DNA of 47,021 nucleotides from Muribaculum sp. (GTDB lineage Bacteria; Bacillota; Clostridia; Lachnospirales; Lachnospiraceae): positions 1-47,021 of the forward strand of contig JAMPGV010000013.1 in assembly GCA_023663735.1 (NCBI GenBank). Direction: 5' to 3'. Each line of letters opens with the position of its first letter. Position 1 is the stretch's first letter. Below are positions 8,161 to 16,345 of the stretch, in pieces. A program made the translations under genes and the position numbers. Under the pieces are notes generated by a model that was not told where the DNA came from, did not search any database, and saw only the letters and a list, made by a program, of their open reading frames with translations.

Positions 8161-9291
8161 ATGCGTTTGCCGGATGATTTGGAAGAGAATAGGAGCAGCC
8201 TGACGCCCACGGTACTCTCGGCGATCGTGGCGGTGACGCTGTTTGTGGGAGCCATTCTGGTGCTGGTGCTTTTGATGAACAATCAGCGCCGGGTACGGCA
8301 TTCCGGCGGGGAGCCGGAAACGAAAGAGTCTGTGGAACAGCAGACGCAGACGATGCAGTATCCGGACACGGATGCGCTGGTGTCGGGCAGAACGCTCTCC
8401 CCGGACGATCTGGATTTCTGGGATAAATATCCGGAGAGAACCGAGGAGAGCAGCGCTGCGCCCGAGCCGTCGAAGCCCTCGGCGTCCAAGGAGACGGAGA
8501 CGGCCACCGTGCCGGAGAACGATCCGTCTACCGACGGGAAACACACGCTGGTGAAGAACCGGGACGGCAAGGAGGAGTGGGTGCTGATCAGCCCCTATCT
8601 TCCCAAGCATGAATACGACTATACCAAGCTGGTCTGCCAGTCCGAGTTGATGAAGTATTATGAGGACGGAAGACAGATCTCCTATGTGGGAGCCGATATT
8701 TCCAAATATGAGGATTATGTGGATTTTGTAAAGCTGAAAAAAGCCGGAATCGACTTTGTCATGCTGCGGGTGGGCGCCAGAGGGTACGGAAGCGGACAGC
8801 TGGTGGCGGATGAGAATTTTTCCAATAATATCAAGCGCGCCACGGAGGCCGGGCTGAAAACGGGAGTGTATTTTTCCTCACAGGCGGTTACGGCGGAGGA
8901 AGCCGTGGAAGAGGCTGAGATGGTCATAGAGGCTCTCGAGGATTATCAGATCACCTATCCGGTGGCTTTCGACATGGGATTTGTGGAGAATGACACGGCG
9001 CGGATCGAGGCCTTAAGCAAAGCGGAGAAGACGGAGATTGCGAAGACATTTCTGGACACGGTGGCGGAGAGCGGCTATATGACCATGCTTTACGGGGACA
9101 AGGAGTGGCTGATCAAGGAGATCGACATGTCCAAACTCACGGCCTATGACGTATGGCTGTCCCAGCCGCAGGACGTGCCGGACTATCCCTACCGTTTCAC
9201 CATGTGGCAGTATACGAAGTCGGCTTCCGTGGACGGCATTGCGGGCTATGCCAGCCTAAGCATCAGTTTCATAGATTATTCGGAGAAGTAG
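8161..9291 (+). CDS. Membrane-anchored GH25-like protein, catalytic Glu missing
   Basis: A protein of 376 residues. It has an N-terminal membrane anchor (residues 17-40), a long Ser/Pro/Glu-rich spacer (about 45-125), and a C-terminal glycoside hydrolase 25 (lysozyme-type) fold. Fold markers are GADISKYEDYV with D179, VMLRVGARGYGSG, GLKTGVYF and FTMWQYTKSASVDGIAG. In GH25 muramidases the strand here reads D-x-E; in this protein it is FDMGF (D271-M-G273), so the acid Glu is replaced by Gly. Activity on peptidoglycan is therefore uncertain; it might bind the wall instead. It starts 16 bases after rnfB with GAGAGGAG upstream, so it is probably co-transcribed with rnf. Its 3' end overlaps the convergent AP2 gene by 23 bases. 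Confidence 0.82.
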   Translation: MRLPDDLEENRSSLTPTVLSAIVAVTLFVGAILVLVLLMNNQRRVRHSGGEPETKESVEQQTQTMQYPDTDALVSGRTLSPDDLDFWDKYPERTEESSAAPEPSKPSASKETETATVPENDPSTDGKHTLVKNRDGKEEWVLISPYLPKHEYDYTKLVCQSELMKYYEDGRQISYVGADISKYEDYVDFVKLKKAGIDFVMLRVGARGYGSGQLVADENFSNNIKRATEAGLKTGVYFSSQAVTAEEAVEEAEMVIEALEDYQITYPVAFDMGFVENDTARIEALSKAEKTEIAKTFLDTVAESGYMTMLYGDKEWLIKEIDMSKLTAYDVWLSQPQDVPDYPYRFTMWQYTKSASVDGIAGYASLSISFIDYSEK

Positions 9292-10120
9292 GCGGGCGGT
9301 AATTTAAGATTTTGGGGGAAATCTCCACCTGTGTGTAGAGATCCGCATAGCGGCTGGGAGACATCCCCTCGATATAATTGGGCGTAAAATTTTTGCGGAC
9401 GCCGTTTTTGCGCAGCACGTCAGCCGCCTTGTTGTAGGCGATGGCGGCTTCCTCCGCGGAAGCGTACCGCCCTACCAGATAATCGCCCCGGATATGGATG
9501 CGGACAGTATAGAGATACTGTCCGTTTTTGTGCCGAGTGAGGCGGACGCCGTGATAGACGTTCAGGATTTCCAGATTCTCGCGGCGGAAATCCGTGGAAT
9601 CGCCGTTCAGGAAGCGGAAGTCCCGGCCCTCCACTGCATAATTTTTGATACCGTACCGGGTCATGAGATTCACCTGCATCCCGTAGTCTGCCACGAAATA
9701 GTGGCGTCCCCGGCACATGATCTTGTGGGAGGAGTAGTAGAACAAATCGTCGAGGTCGAATTTCAGGCTGTGTTCGGGGGTTAGATGATACTCAAAATAC
9801 TTTTGCCGCAGATAAATGGGCGTGCCGAAGTAGATGTCGTTGTCTCTGAAATTCAGCAGACAGACCCACTTGGCGAAGGGCAGGGGGGAATGCGCCTCAT
9901 ACTGCCACAGGGCGGCGGAAGCGTCTTCCAAGAGCCTTTTTCCCTCCAGATAGGCCAGATGGGCGGACTCGGCCGTAGAAAAGCTGCCGAGGCTGATATG
10001 TTTTCTCCGGTGGGTGAGGGAGGCGCGGAAGTAAGCCGCGCCGTCTTTCCTGCGCACGGGATAGACGCCCTCCAGGCGGGTATTTGGTTGTGTTTGTCCG
10101 GCATCCCATTCCTTTTTCAT
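9269..10120 (-). CDS. AP2-domain DNA-binding protein with degenerate HNH core
   Basis: A protein of 283 residues. It has two AP2-like DNA-binding segments: residues about 18-65 (GVYPVRRKDGAAYFRASL, then GSFSTAESAHLAYLEGKRLL) and 190-236 (GVRLTRHKNGQYLYTVRI, then YASAEEAAIAYNKAADVL). Between them, residues 140-188 keep the end of an HNH fold (NGDSTDFRRENLEILN), but the His of the usual D-H-I-N-G start is replaced (RFLNGD). HNH-AP2 proteins are usually homing endonucleases; this one looks like a catalytically dead relative that may act as a DNA-binding regulator. The start ATG at 10120 has no ribosome site, but a promoter lies directly before it, so the mRNA may be leaderless. It converges on the GH25-like gene. 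Confidence 0.75.
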   Translation of the reverse strand: MKKEWDAGQTQPNTRLEGVYPVRRKDGAAYFRASLTHRRKHISLGSFSTAESAHLAYLEGKRLLEDASAALWQYEAHSPLPFAKWVCLLNFRDNDIYFGTPIYLRQKYFEYHLTPEHSLKFDLDDLFYYSSHKIMCRGRHYFVADYGMQVNLMTRYGIKNYAVEGRDFRFLNGDSTDFRRENLEILNVYHGVRLTRHKNGQYLYTVRIHIRGDYLVGRYASAEEAAIAYNKAADVLRKNGVRKNFTPNYIEGMSPSRYADLYTQVEISPKILNYRPPTSPNNL

Positions 10121-10126
10121 ATTTTC

Positions 10127-10156
10127 AGTATAGCATGATTCATAAAAGAAAGACAA
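10127..10156 (-). promoter_or_regulatory. Promoter giving a probable leaderless AP2 mRNA
   Basis: On the minus strand TTGTCT (10151-10156) is followed after 18 bases by TATACT (10127-10132). The ATG of the AP2-domain gene begins only six bases after the -10 box, which is where transcription would start. Confidence 0.5.
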
Positions 10157-10251
10157 GCCGCATACATATGTTTAGAGCGGTTTTTCCCACCGGGAATACC
10201 GTTTGGATACTGGCCGTGTCGGCCGGGAAGGAAAGCATATAAGGAAAGCAT

Positions 10252-10872
10252 ATGTATAAGAAGGCGGTCAGCGGGTTGATTCTTCTGAACCTGATTATGC
10301 TCTTTGGCGTAATCTGCGTGAAGGGCATCTCGCAGAACAGACAGGCTTGCGTACCGGCAAGCGAAATAAAATTGGATGAGCGTGTGCTGGCGGAGCGGGA
10401 GGCGGGCGCTATGGGAATTGCGGAGATTGCGGTCTCCGGCCAGCGGGTGGTGGACGTGCGGTTTCTGGAGCGCGAGGGAGGATTTAGTCTGGAAGAGGAG
10501 GAGCTGGAGATCCTGATGCGCATCGTGGAGGCGGAGGCGGGCAATCAGGATGTGGAAGGCAGGCTTCTGGTGGCCAATGTGGTGCTGAACCGGGTGGAGA
10601 GTGAGAAATTTCCGGACAGCGTAAAGGACGTGGTGTTTCAGGCGGAGAACGGCGTGAATCAGTTTTCCCCGGTGTCCAACGGGAGCATCTGGACGGTGAA
10701 AGTCAGCGAGGATACGGGCGAAGCGGTGGAACGCGCCCTGCGGGGAGAGGATCTTTCGGACGGCGCGCTCTATTTTGTGGCGAGAAGATATGCGGACGGG
10801 GAGAAGGTAAAGTGGTTCGACACGCATCTGACCTATCTGTTCGAGCATGGGGGGCATGAATTTTACCGATAA
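10252..10872 (+). CDS. SleB-like cell wall hydrolase
   Basis: A protein of 206 residues with an N-terminal membrane or signal helix (residues 5-24) and a C-terminal Hydrolase_2 domain of the SleB/CwlJ family (about 85-206). The segment VEAEAGNQDVEGRLLVANVV followed by LNRV matches the family motif, and E95 aligns with the catalytic Glu of lytic transglycosylase-type SleB enzymes. Relatives cut spore cortex or vegetative peptidoglycan. It has no SPOR or LysM domain. The start follows two direct copies of AAGGAAAGCATAT, each carrying an AGGA ribosome-site core. It stands alone between the divergent AP2 gene and the SCP2-like gene. Confidence 0.85.
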   Translation: MYKKAVSGLILLNLIMLFGVICVKGISQNRQACVPASEIKLDERVLAEREAGAMGIAEIAVSGQRVVDVRFLEREGGFSLEEEELEILMRIVEAEAGNQDVEGRLLVANVVLNRVESEKFPDSVKDVVFQAENGVNQFSPVSNGSIWTVKVSEDTGEAVERALRGEDLSDGALYFVARRYADGEKVKWFDTHLTYLFEHGGHEFYR

Positions 10873-10888
10873 AACGGACAACTTTTTG

Positions 10889-10917
10889 TTGCTTTGCGGG
10901 AGAGAACTTGTTATGAT
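10889..10917 (+). promoter_or_regulatory. Promoter upstream of the SCP2-like gene
   Basis: TTGCTT (10889-10894) is followed after 17 bases by TATGAT (10912-10917), which carries a TGn extension. It lies 64 bases upstream of the start at 10981. Confidence 0.5.
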
Positions 10918-10980
10918 GGAAGAAGCTGGAGAAAACCAGAAGAACTCAAAACATCAATTTGGGAAGGACGGGGAAAGTAT

Positions 10981-11304
10981 ATGACATACGAAGAGCTTGT
11001 GGAGCAGGTAAAGCAGATTGCGGGCAAGGCCGACGCAGGCAGGATTCCGGGACACCTTGTGTTCCAGTTTAATATCGAAGGCGAGGCGGCGGGTGCATTT
11101 TATCTGGAGATTGCGGACGGAAAAGTGAATATCCAGCCCTATGAGTATTATGACAGGGATGTGCTGGTGACCTGCAGCGCGGACACGCTGCTCAAAATCG
11201 TGAGCGGCAGGCTGGATCCGATTCTGGCGTTCACCACCAAGAAGATCCGGGTGGAGGGCGATCTGGGGAAGGCTGTCATGCTGAAAGAGATCGTGAGAAA
11301 GTGA
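10981..11304 (+). CDS. SCP2 sterol-binding-domain-like protein
   Basis: A soluble protein of 107 residues. The pattern GHLVFQFNIEGEAAGAFYLE, IADGKVNIQP, VLVTCSADTLLKIVSGRLDP and an end with FTTKKIRVEGDLGKAVML is characteristic of the SCP2 (sterol carrier protein 2) domain, which binds lipid-like ligands in a hydrophobic tunnel. The ligand in bacteria is unknown. The frame is open upstream, but the ATG at 10981 follows GGGGAAAG and begins the domain. It appears to have its own promoter, and another promoter follows it before thrC. Confidence 0.75.
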   Translation: MTYEELVEQVKQIAGKADAGRIPGHLVFQFNIEGEAAGAFYLEIADGKVNIQPYEYYDRDVLVTCSADTLLKIVSGRLDPILAFTTKKIRVEGDLGKAVMLKEIVRK

Positions 11305-11322
11305 CGGCGGCTCCGGCAAATC

Positions 11323-11351
11323 TTGCGCCGGTATCAAAAGTGTGCTATACT
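11323..11351 (+). promoter_or_regulatory. Promoter of thrC
   Basis: TTGCGC (11323-11328), a 17-base spacer, then TATACT (11346-11351) preceded by TGC as an extended -10. It lies about 75 bases upstream of the thrC start. No T-box or attenuator is visible in the short leader. Confidence 0.6.
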
Positions 11352-11426
11352 GGCTAAGTGTATGATTGCGGATGCGTTCATACAGACACGAAGGAATGCC
11401 GGAGACGGCGGAAAGAGGAGAAGAGA

Positions 11427-12929
11427 ATGGACGTACTTTACAGCAGTACGAGAAGCGGAAACACACAGGGGGACGCCGGACGCGTGACTTCCTCACAGGC
11501 TATTTTGAAGGGGCTTTCCGATGACGGCGGGCTGTTTGTGCCGGATCATATCCCGGCATTGGACAAGAGTCTGGAGGAGCTTTCGCGGATGGATTACAGG
11601 CAGACGGCCTACGAGGTCATGAAGCTCTACCTCACCGATTTTACGGAGGAAGAGTTAAAATCCTGTATTGATAAAGCATACGACGAGAAGTTTGACACGG
11701 AGGAGATCGCTCCGTTTACAGAGGCGGAGGGAGCCTATTATCTGGAGCTGTTCCACGGTTCCACCATCGCGTTCAAGGATATGGCGCTGTCGATTCTGCC
11801 CCACTTGATGATTACTGCAGCCAAGAAGAACCGGATGCAGAAGGAGATCGTCATTCTCACCGCCACCTCGGGAGATACCGGGAAAGCGGCTCTGGCGGGG
11901 TTTGCGGGCGTGGAAGGCACGCGCATTGTGGTCTTCTATCCCAAGGACGGCGTGAGTCCGATTCAGGAGAAGCAGATGGTGACCCAGAAGGGAGCCAATA
12001 CGCTTGTGGTGGGAATCCATGGCAATTTTGACGATGCGCAGACCGGTGTGAAAAAGATTTTTTCCGACAAGGCGCTGGCGGAGGAGATGGACGCGGAGGG
12101 ATTTTGTTTTTCCTCGGCCAATTCCATCAACATCGGGCGGCTGGTACCCCAGATCTGCTATTATGTCTACGCCTATGCAAAGCTTTTGGGCGAGGGCAGG
12201 CTTGCCCCGGGAGAGCGCTTGAACGTGGTGGTTCCCACTGGGAATTTCGGAAATATTCTGGCGGCTTTTTATGCCAAGAACATGGGGCTGCCTATCGGAA
12301 AGCTGATCTGTGCGTCCAATGAGAATAAAGTCCTGTACGATTTCTTCCGGACGGGAATCTATGACCGGAACAGGGAGTTTGTGCTTACCTCTTCCCCGTC
12401 CATGGATATTTTGATTTCCAGCAATTTAGAGCGGCTGATCTACCGCATCGCGGGGAATGACGCGGGTCGAAATAAGGCGTTCATGGAGGCGCTGAGCGGT
12501 CAGGGAAGCTATGAGATTACGGAAGAAATGCGCGCCCAGCTTGCGGATTTTTACGGAAATTATGCGGACGAGGAGGAGACGGCCGAGGAAATCAAGCGCA
12601 TCTATCGAAGCTGCGGGTATGTGCTTGACACCCATACCGCCGTGGCCTCCGCGGTTTATCAGAAATATGTGAAGGAGACCGGGGACACCGCAAAGACGGT
12701 GATCGCTTCCACGGCCAGCCCGTTCAAGTTTACCAGAAGCGTCATGAACGCCATCGACGGAAAATACGACGCTATGGGGGATTTTGAGCTGGTGGACGAG
12801 CTTTCTCGGATCGCCAATGTGAAAGTGCCGGAGGCCATCAAGGAAATCCGGACCGCGCCCGTGGTGCATGACAGACAGTGCGAGGTGGCGGAAATGAAAG
12901 ACGTGGTGCGGGAGTTTCTGGGGATGTAA
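11427..12929 (+). CDS. thrC: Threonine synthase
   Basis: A protein of 500 residues that converts O-phosphohomoserine to threonine using pyridoxal phosphate. The PLP lysine is K117 in HGSTIAFKDMALSIL, and the phosphate-binding and catalytic segments LTATSGDTGKAALAGFAG and VPTGNFGNILAAFYAKNMG are clear. The length fits the long bacterial and fungal class. The ATG at 11427 is chosen because GAGGAGAAGAG precedes it; the 23 extra upstream residues have no ribosome site. Other threonine pathway genes are not nearby. Confidence 0.95.
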   Translation: MDVLYSSTRSGNTQGDAGRVTSSQAILKGLSDDGGLFVPDHIPALDKSLEELSRMDYRQTAYEVMKLYLTDFTEEELKSCIDKAYDEKFDTEEIAPFTEAEGAYYLELFHGSTIAFKDMALSILPHLMITAAKKNRMQKEIVILTATSGDTGKAALAGFAGVEGTRIVVFYPKDGVSPIQEKQMVTQKGANTLVVGIHGNFDDAQTGVKKIFSDKALAEEMDAEGFCFSSANSINIGRLVPQICYYVYAYAKLLGEGRLAPGERLNVVVPTGNFGNILAAFYAKNMGLPIGKLICASNENKVLYDFFRTGIYDRNREFVLTSSPSMDILISSNLERLIYRIAGNDAGRNKAFMEALSGQGSYEITEEMRAQLADFYGNYADEEETAEEIKRIYRSCGYVLDTHTAVASAVYQKYVKETGDTAKTVIASTASPFKFTRSVMNAIDGKYDAMGDFELVDELSRIANVKVPEAIKEIRTAPVVHDRQCEVAEMKDVVREFLGM

Positions 12930-13049
12930 AGACTGCCGTGGAAAGTGGGAGCTTTGGAATCAGGGGATTCCGAGGCTCCTTTCGTGCATGGTGTGTGAAT
13001 GCAGCAGGGAGGAATGGGACTCGGAGGAGTCGAAGGAGGAGAGGACAGG

Positions 13050-13706
13050 ATGACAAATCAGGAATTGCTGGCGCATGTGGATCATACGCAGCTACAGGCG
13101 TATGCCACATGGGAGGATATTCGGAAGCTGTGTGAGGAGGCCGTGGCATACGCTACGGCAAGCGTGTGCGTGCCGCCTTGTTATGTGCAGAGGATTCACG
13201 AGGCTTATGGAGACAGGCTGAAGATCTGTACGGTGGTAGGATTCCCGCTGGGCTACAGCGTGACGGCGGCCAAGAAGGCGGAAGTGGAACAGGCTCTGGC
13301 GGAAGGCTGTGACGAGATCGACATGGTGGTCAATATCAGCGATGTAAAGAACGGGCTGTTCGACCGGGTGGAGGAGGAGATCCGCGTGCTGAAAACCGTC
13401 TGCGGGAGACATCTTCTGAAAGTGATCGTGGAGACCTGTTATCTCACCGAGGAGGAGAAGATCGCCCTGTGTGGGGCAGTTACCAGAGCGGGGGCAGATT
13501 ATATTAAGACATCCACGGGATTCGGAACGGGGGGCGCCACGAAGGAAGACGTGGAACTTTTGGCGGCACACATCGGCCCGAATGTGAAAATCAAGGCGGC
13601 GGGCGGCGTGTCCACCAGAGAAGATCTGGAGCTGTTCCTTGGACTTGGCTGCGACAGGATCGGGACGTCCAAGGCGGTGGCGTTGCTTGCAGGGAAGGAA
13701 ACCTGA
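13050..13706 (+). CDS. deoC: Deoxyribose-phosphate aldolase
   Basis: A protein of 218 residues that cleaves 2-deoxyribose 5-phosphate to glyceraldehyde 3-phosphate and acetaldehyde in deoxynucleoside breakdown. The Schiff-base lysine is K153 in YIKTSTGFGTGGAT. The conserved EIDMVVN (D91), HLLKVIVET and VKIKAAGGV (second lysine) are present. The ATG at 13050 has GGAGGAGAGGACAGG upstream. It lies 120 bases after thrC and 83 before the aminopeptidase P gene. No other deo genes are adjacent. Confidence 0.95.
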   Translation: MTNQELLAHVDHTQLQAYATWEDIRKLCEEAVAYATASVCVPPCYVQRIHEAYGDRLKICTVVGFPLGYSVTAAKKAEVEQALAEGCDEIDMVVNISDVKNGLFDRVEEEIRVLKTVCGRHLLKVIVETCYLTEEEKIALCGAVTRAGADYIKTSTGFGTGGATKEDVELLAAHIGPNVKIKAAGGVSTREDLELFLGLGCDRIGTSKAVALLAGKET

Positions 13707-13789
13707 GGAAAATATGCGGGAAATTATTCGGATTGCCTAAATTGGAGTTTTGCAATCGCCTAAATGATTTGAAAAAGGGGGAGAATGAC

Positions 13790-15607
13790 ATGGACAACAC
13801 AATCATACGGCAGAGACTTACGCTTCTGCGGGCTAAAATGCAGGAATGCCGGATGGATTATTATATGATCCCTACGGCGGATTTTCACAGTTCGGAATAT
13901 GTGAGCGGCTATTTCAAGGTGCGGGAATATTTCTGTCATTTTTCAGGCTCCAACGGGACGCTTCTGGTGTGGCAGGAGGGCGCGGGGCTTTGGACGGACG
14001 GGCGGTACTTTATTCAGGCGGAGCGGGAGCTTGCGGGAACCGACGTGGAACTGTTTCGGATGCAGGAGGAGGGCGTCCCCTCCATCGAGGAATTTCTGGC
14101 CGCGCGGATGCAGGACGGACAGACGCTCGGATTTGACGGCCGGGTGGTTTCCGCCCGGGACGGCAGACGCTATGAGGAGAAATTTGCGGCGGCGGGAAAG
14201 CGGATCCGCATCGAATGTACCATGGATCTGGCAGAGACGCTCTGGACAGACAGGCCGGAGTTCCCGGCGGGGAAGGTGACGGTGCTTTCGGAAGAGCTTG
14301 CGGGCCAAAGTGTGGAGCAGAAGCTTGCGGATGTGCGCAGAAAGCTTGTGGAGGCAGGGGCGGAGAGCCTTCTGCTCACCAAGCTGGACGACTTGATGTG
14401 GCTCTTTAACATCCGGGGATGCGACGTGGAGTGCAATCCCGTGGCCATGTCCTACGGTTTGATCACACAGGCCAAAGCGGTGCTGTTCCTCCAGAGGAAA
14501 GCACTGGATCGGGAAGTGTGTTCTTATCTGGAGGCGTGTCAAATCGAGCTGCAAGACTACGGGGAGATTGTGCCTTATCTGGAGGGATTATCCGGGGGGC
14601 AGAAGATTCTGGCGGATCCGCGCTATTGCAGTTATGCGCTCTACCGGGCGCTGGCGGAAAAGCAGACCGTGGTGGAGGCGTCCAATCCCACGGAGGCGCT
14701 GAAGGCCGTGAAGAATCCCACGGAGCTTGCCCATATGCGGGAGATTTATCTAAAGGACAGCGTGGCCTTGACGAAATTTATTTATTGGCTCAAGACAACG
14801 GTGGGAAGCGGTGCGGCGATTACGGAGGTGGACGCCGCGGACAAGCTGGAGGAGTTCCGGCGGGAAATTCCGGAGTTTTTGGATTTGTCCTTCCCGACGA
14901 TAGCGGGTTACGGCGCTAATGCGGCCATGATGCATTATGAGGCTGTGCCGGGGAACTGTGCGGTGTTAAGACCGGAGGGACTGTTTTTGGTGGATTCCGG
15001 CGGACAGTATCTGGGCGGCACCACGGACGTGACCCGCACCATTGCGCTCGGCCCTGTCGCCGAGGAGCAGAAGCGGCATTATACGGCGGTTGCCGCCGCC
15101 ATGCTGCAGCTGGCTCACGCGCGGTGGCTGTACGGCTGTACGGGACGGAATCTGGATATTCTGGCGCGCCAGCCCATCTGGGATCTGGAGATCGACTATC
15201 AATGCGGCACGGGGCATGGCGTGGGCTATATTCTCAATGTGCATGAAGGGCCGCAGAATATGCGTTGGCGTTTCGCCAAGGGGCAGGAGGAGGCCGTGCT
15301 GGAGGCGGGCATGGACATCACCGACGAGCCGGGCGTCTACATTGCGGGAAGCCACGGCATCCGCATCGAGAATGTGATGGTGGCGCAAAACGATGTGAAG
15401 AACGAGTACGGGCAGTTCATGCATTTCGAGACGCTGACATGGGCGCCGATCGACTTTGACGCCATCGACGAGCGGTATCTGACGGACACCGCAAAGGCCA
15501 TGCTCTATGAATATCAGCGGAAGGTCTATGAGAAGGTGTCGCCCTGCTTGAACGAGGAGGAGCGGGCGTGGCTTAAGAAAGAGACCAGAGTGGAAGAAAT
15601 GGCGTAA
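13790..15607 (+). CDS. Xaa-Pro aminopeptidase (M24, aminopeptidase P)
   Basis: A protein of 605 residues, the long type with two creatinase-like N-terminal domains and a C-terminal pita-bread metallopeptidase domain. It removes N-terminal residues before proline. The metal ligands are visible in LVDSGGQYLGGTTDVTRTI (two Asp), GTGHGVGYILNVHEGP (His), and the final GMDITDEPGVY and IRIENVMV (two Glu). The N-terminal domain opens with MDYYMIPTADFHSSEYV. The ATG at 13790 follows AAAAGGGGGAGAATGAC. The enzyme helps recycle proline-containing peptides. Confidence 0.93.
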   Translation: MDNTIIRQRLTLLRAKMQECRMDYYMIPTADFHSSEYVSGYFKVREYFCHFSGSNGTLLVWQEGAGLWTDGRYFIQAERELAGTDVELFRMQEEGVPSIEEFLAARMQDGQTLGFDGRVVSARDGRRYEEKFAAAGKRIRIECTMDLAETLWTDRPEFPAGKVTVLSEELAGQSVEQKLADVRRKLVEAGAESLLLTKLDDLMWLFNIRGCDVECNPVAMSYGLITQAKAVLFLQRKALDREVCSYLEACQIELQDYGEIVPYLEGLSGGQKILADPRYCSYALYRALAEKQTVVEASNPTEALKAVKNPTELAHMREIYLKDSVALTKFIYWLKTTVGSGAAITEVDAADKLEEFRREIPEFLDLSFPTIAGYGANAAMMHYEAVPGNCAVLRPEGLFLVDSGGQYLGGTTDVTRTIALGPVAEEQKRHYTAVAAAMLQLAHARWLYGCTGRNLDILARQPIWDLEIDYQCGTGHGVGYILNVHEGPQNMRWRFAKGQEEAVLEAGMDITDEPGVYIAGSHGIRIENVMVAQNDVKNEYGQFMHFETLTWAPIDFDAIDERYLTDTAKAMLYEYQRKVYEKVSPCLNEEERAWLKKETRVEEMA

Positions 15608-15688
15608 GGGGGATTTAGAAAGTTCTTTCGGCGGATTTGGCCGGAGGATCTTAGGGCATAGGACATGCAATACGAGCGGGGTGGCGGT

Positions 15689-16225
15689 ATGACGGAGATG
15701 GAAGAGCATATCAGCGAGCTGGCGGAAGCGCTTTTTCAGGGCGTGGTATCCGAGCGGATACCGGAGGACGCGGTGGACGAACTGGCGCGTATTCTTGCGG
15801 AAGATGTCGTCTGGCCGAGAAACTCCACATTGGAGAAATTGGGACAGTACCTGCATTCGTTGTGGCATTCCGGAGCGTTGGAAGGTATGCCGTGGGATTT
15901 CACGTTTCAGGTGGGTCGCCTGTGCGCGCTGACAGACCTGCTGAAGCTGTCCGAGGAGCGGAAAGCGGATGAGGAACAGCTGCTGATGGACGCCAAACGG
16001 TATCTGAACAGGCAGGCGATCTTTCGGGCGATTGCGGAGGAGCAGGGCGTCCGGCACGGGGAGCTGGCGGAGAAGGTGGGCTTGTCCGGTTCGTCGCTGT
16101 CGCAGTTTATGAATCGGATTGCAAGCAGGAAGTATATCTTTTACCGCAAGAGCGGGAGGACGAAGTACTATTTTCTGTCGGAGGACGGCAGGGCTTTGCT
16201 GGAAAAGATGGAGGAACTGTATTGA
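15689..16225 (+). CDS. Winged-helix regulator upstream of pckA
   Basis: About 178 residues. The N-terminal half is helical with no recognised motif. The C-terminal part (about 108-178) is a MarR-like winged helix-turn-helix: AIFRAIAEEQGVRHGELAEK, VGLSGSSLSQFMNRIASRK, then a wing with YRKSGRTKYYFLSEDG. Such a domain binds DNA. The gene lies directly upstream of pckA, whose leader carries a 7-bp inverted repeat, so it may control pckA or itself; this is inference. The start is uncertain: the ATG at 15689 has only a weak GGGGTGGCGG before it, and another ATG lies at 15665. Confidence 0.65.
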   Translation: MTEMEEHISELAEALFQGVVSERIPEDAVDELARILAEDVVWPRNSTLEKLGQYLHSLWHSGALEGMPWDFTFQVGRLCALTDLLKLSEERKADEEQLLMDAKRYLNRQAIFRAIAEEQGVRHGELAEKVGLSGSSLSQFMNRIASRKYIFYRKSGRTKYYFLSEDGRALLEKMEELY

Positions 16226-16250
16226 CTTTTGAAACGCGTTTTGAGATAAT
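16222..16250 (+). promoter_or_regulatory. Promoter of pckA
   Basis: TTGACT (16222-16227), a 17-base spacer, then GATAAT (16245-16250). The -35 box overlaps the stop codon region of the upstream regulator gene. It gives a leader of about 90 bases before pckA. Confidence 0.6.
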
Positions 16251-16297
16251 GATATGGAAATCGGCACGGAAATGTCGGTTTTGCAGATATACAAGCC

Positions 16298-16317
16298 ACC
16301 GTATTTTCCGATACGGT
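16298..16317. promoter_or_regulatory. Inverted repeat in the pckA leader
   Basis: ACCGTAT (16298-16304) and ATACGGT (16311-16317) are perfect 7-bp arms around TTTCCG. The repeat lies just before the GGAGG of pckA. It may be an operator for the adjacent regulator or a small leader hairpin. Confidence 0.4.
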
Positions 16318-16345
16318 AAAAATACAAATAAGGAGGATGTACCAA

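Noticed and set aside
11305-11426. Possible threonine attenuator or T-box before thrC
   Set aside because: Only a sigma-A promoter and a short leader are seen; no run of Thr codons, T-box core or terminator hairpin.
14966-16345. Minus-strand open frame (459 residues) opposite the aminopeptidase P and regulator genes
   Set aside because: It spans two genes with strong motifs on the other strand and has low-complexity His/Leu/Arg composition.
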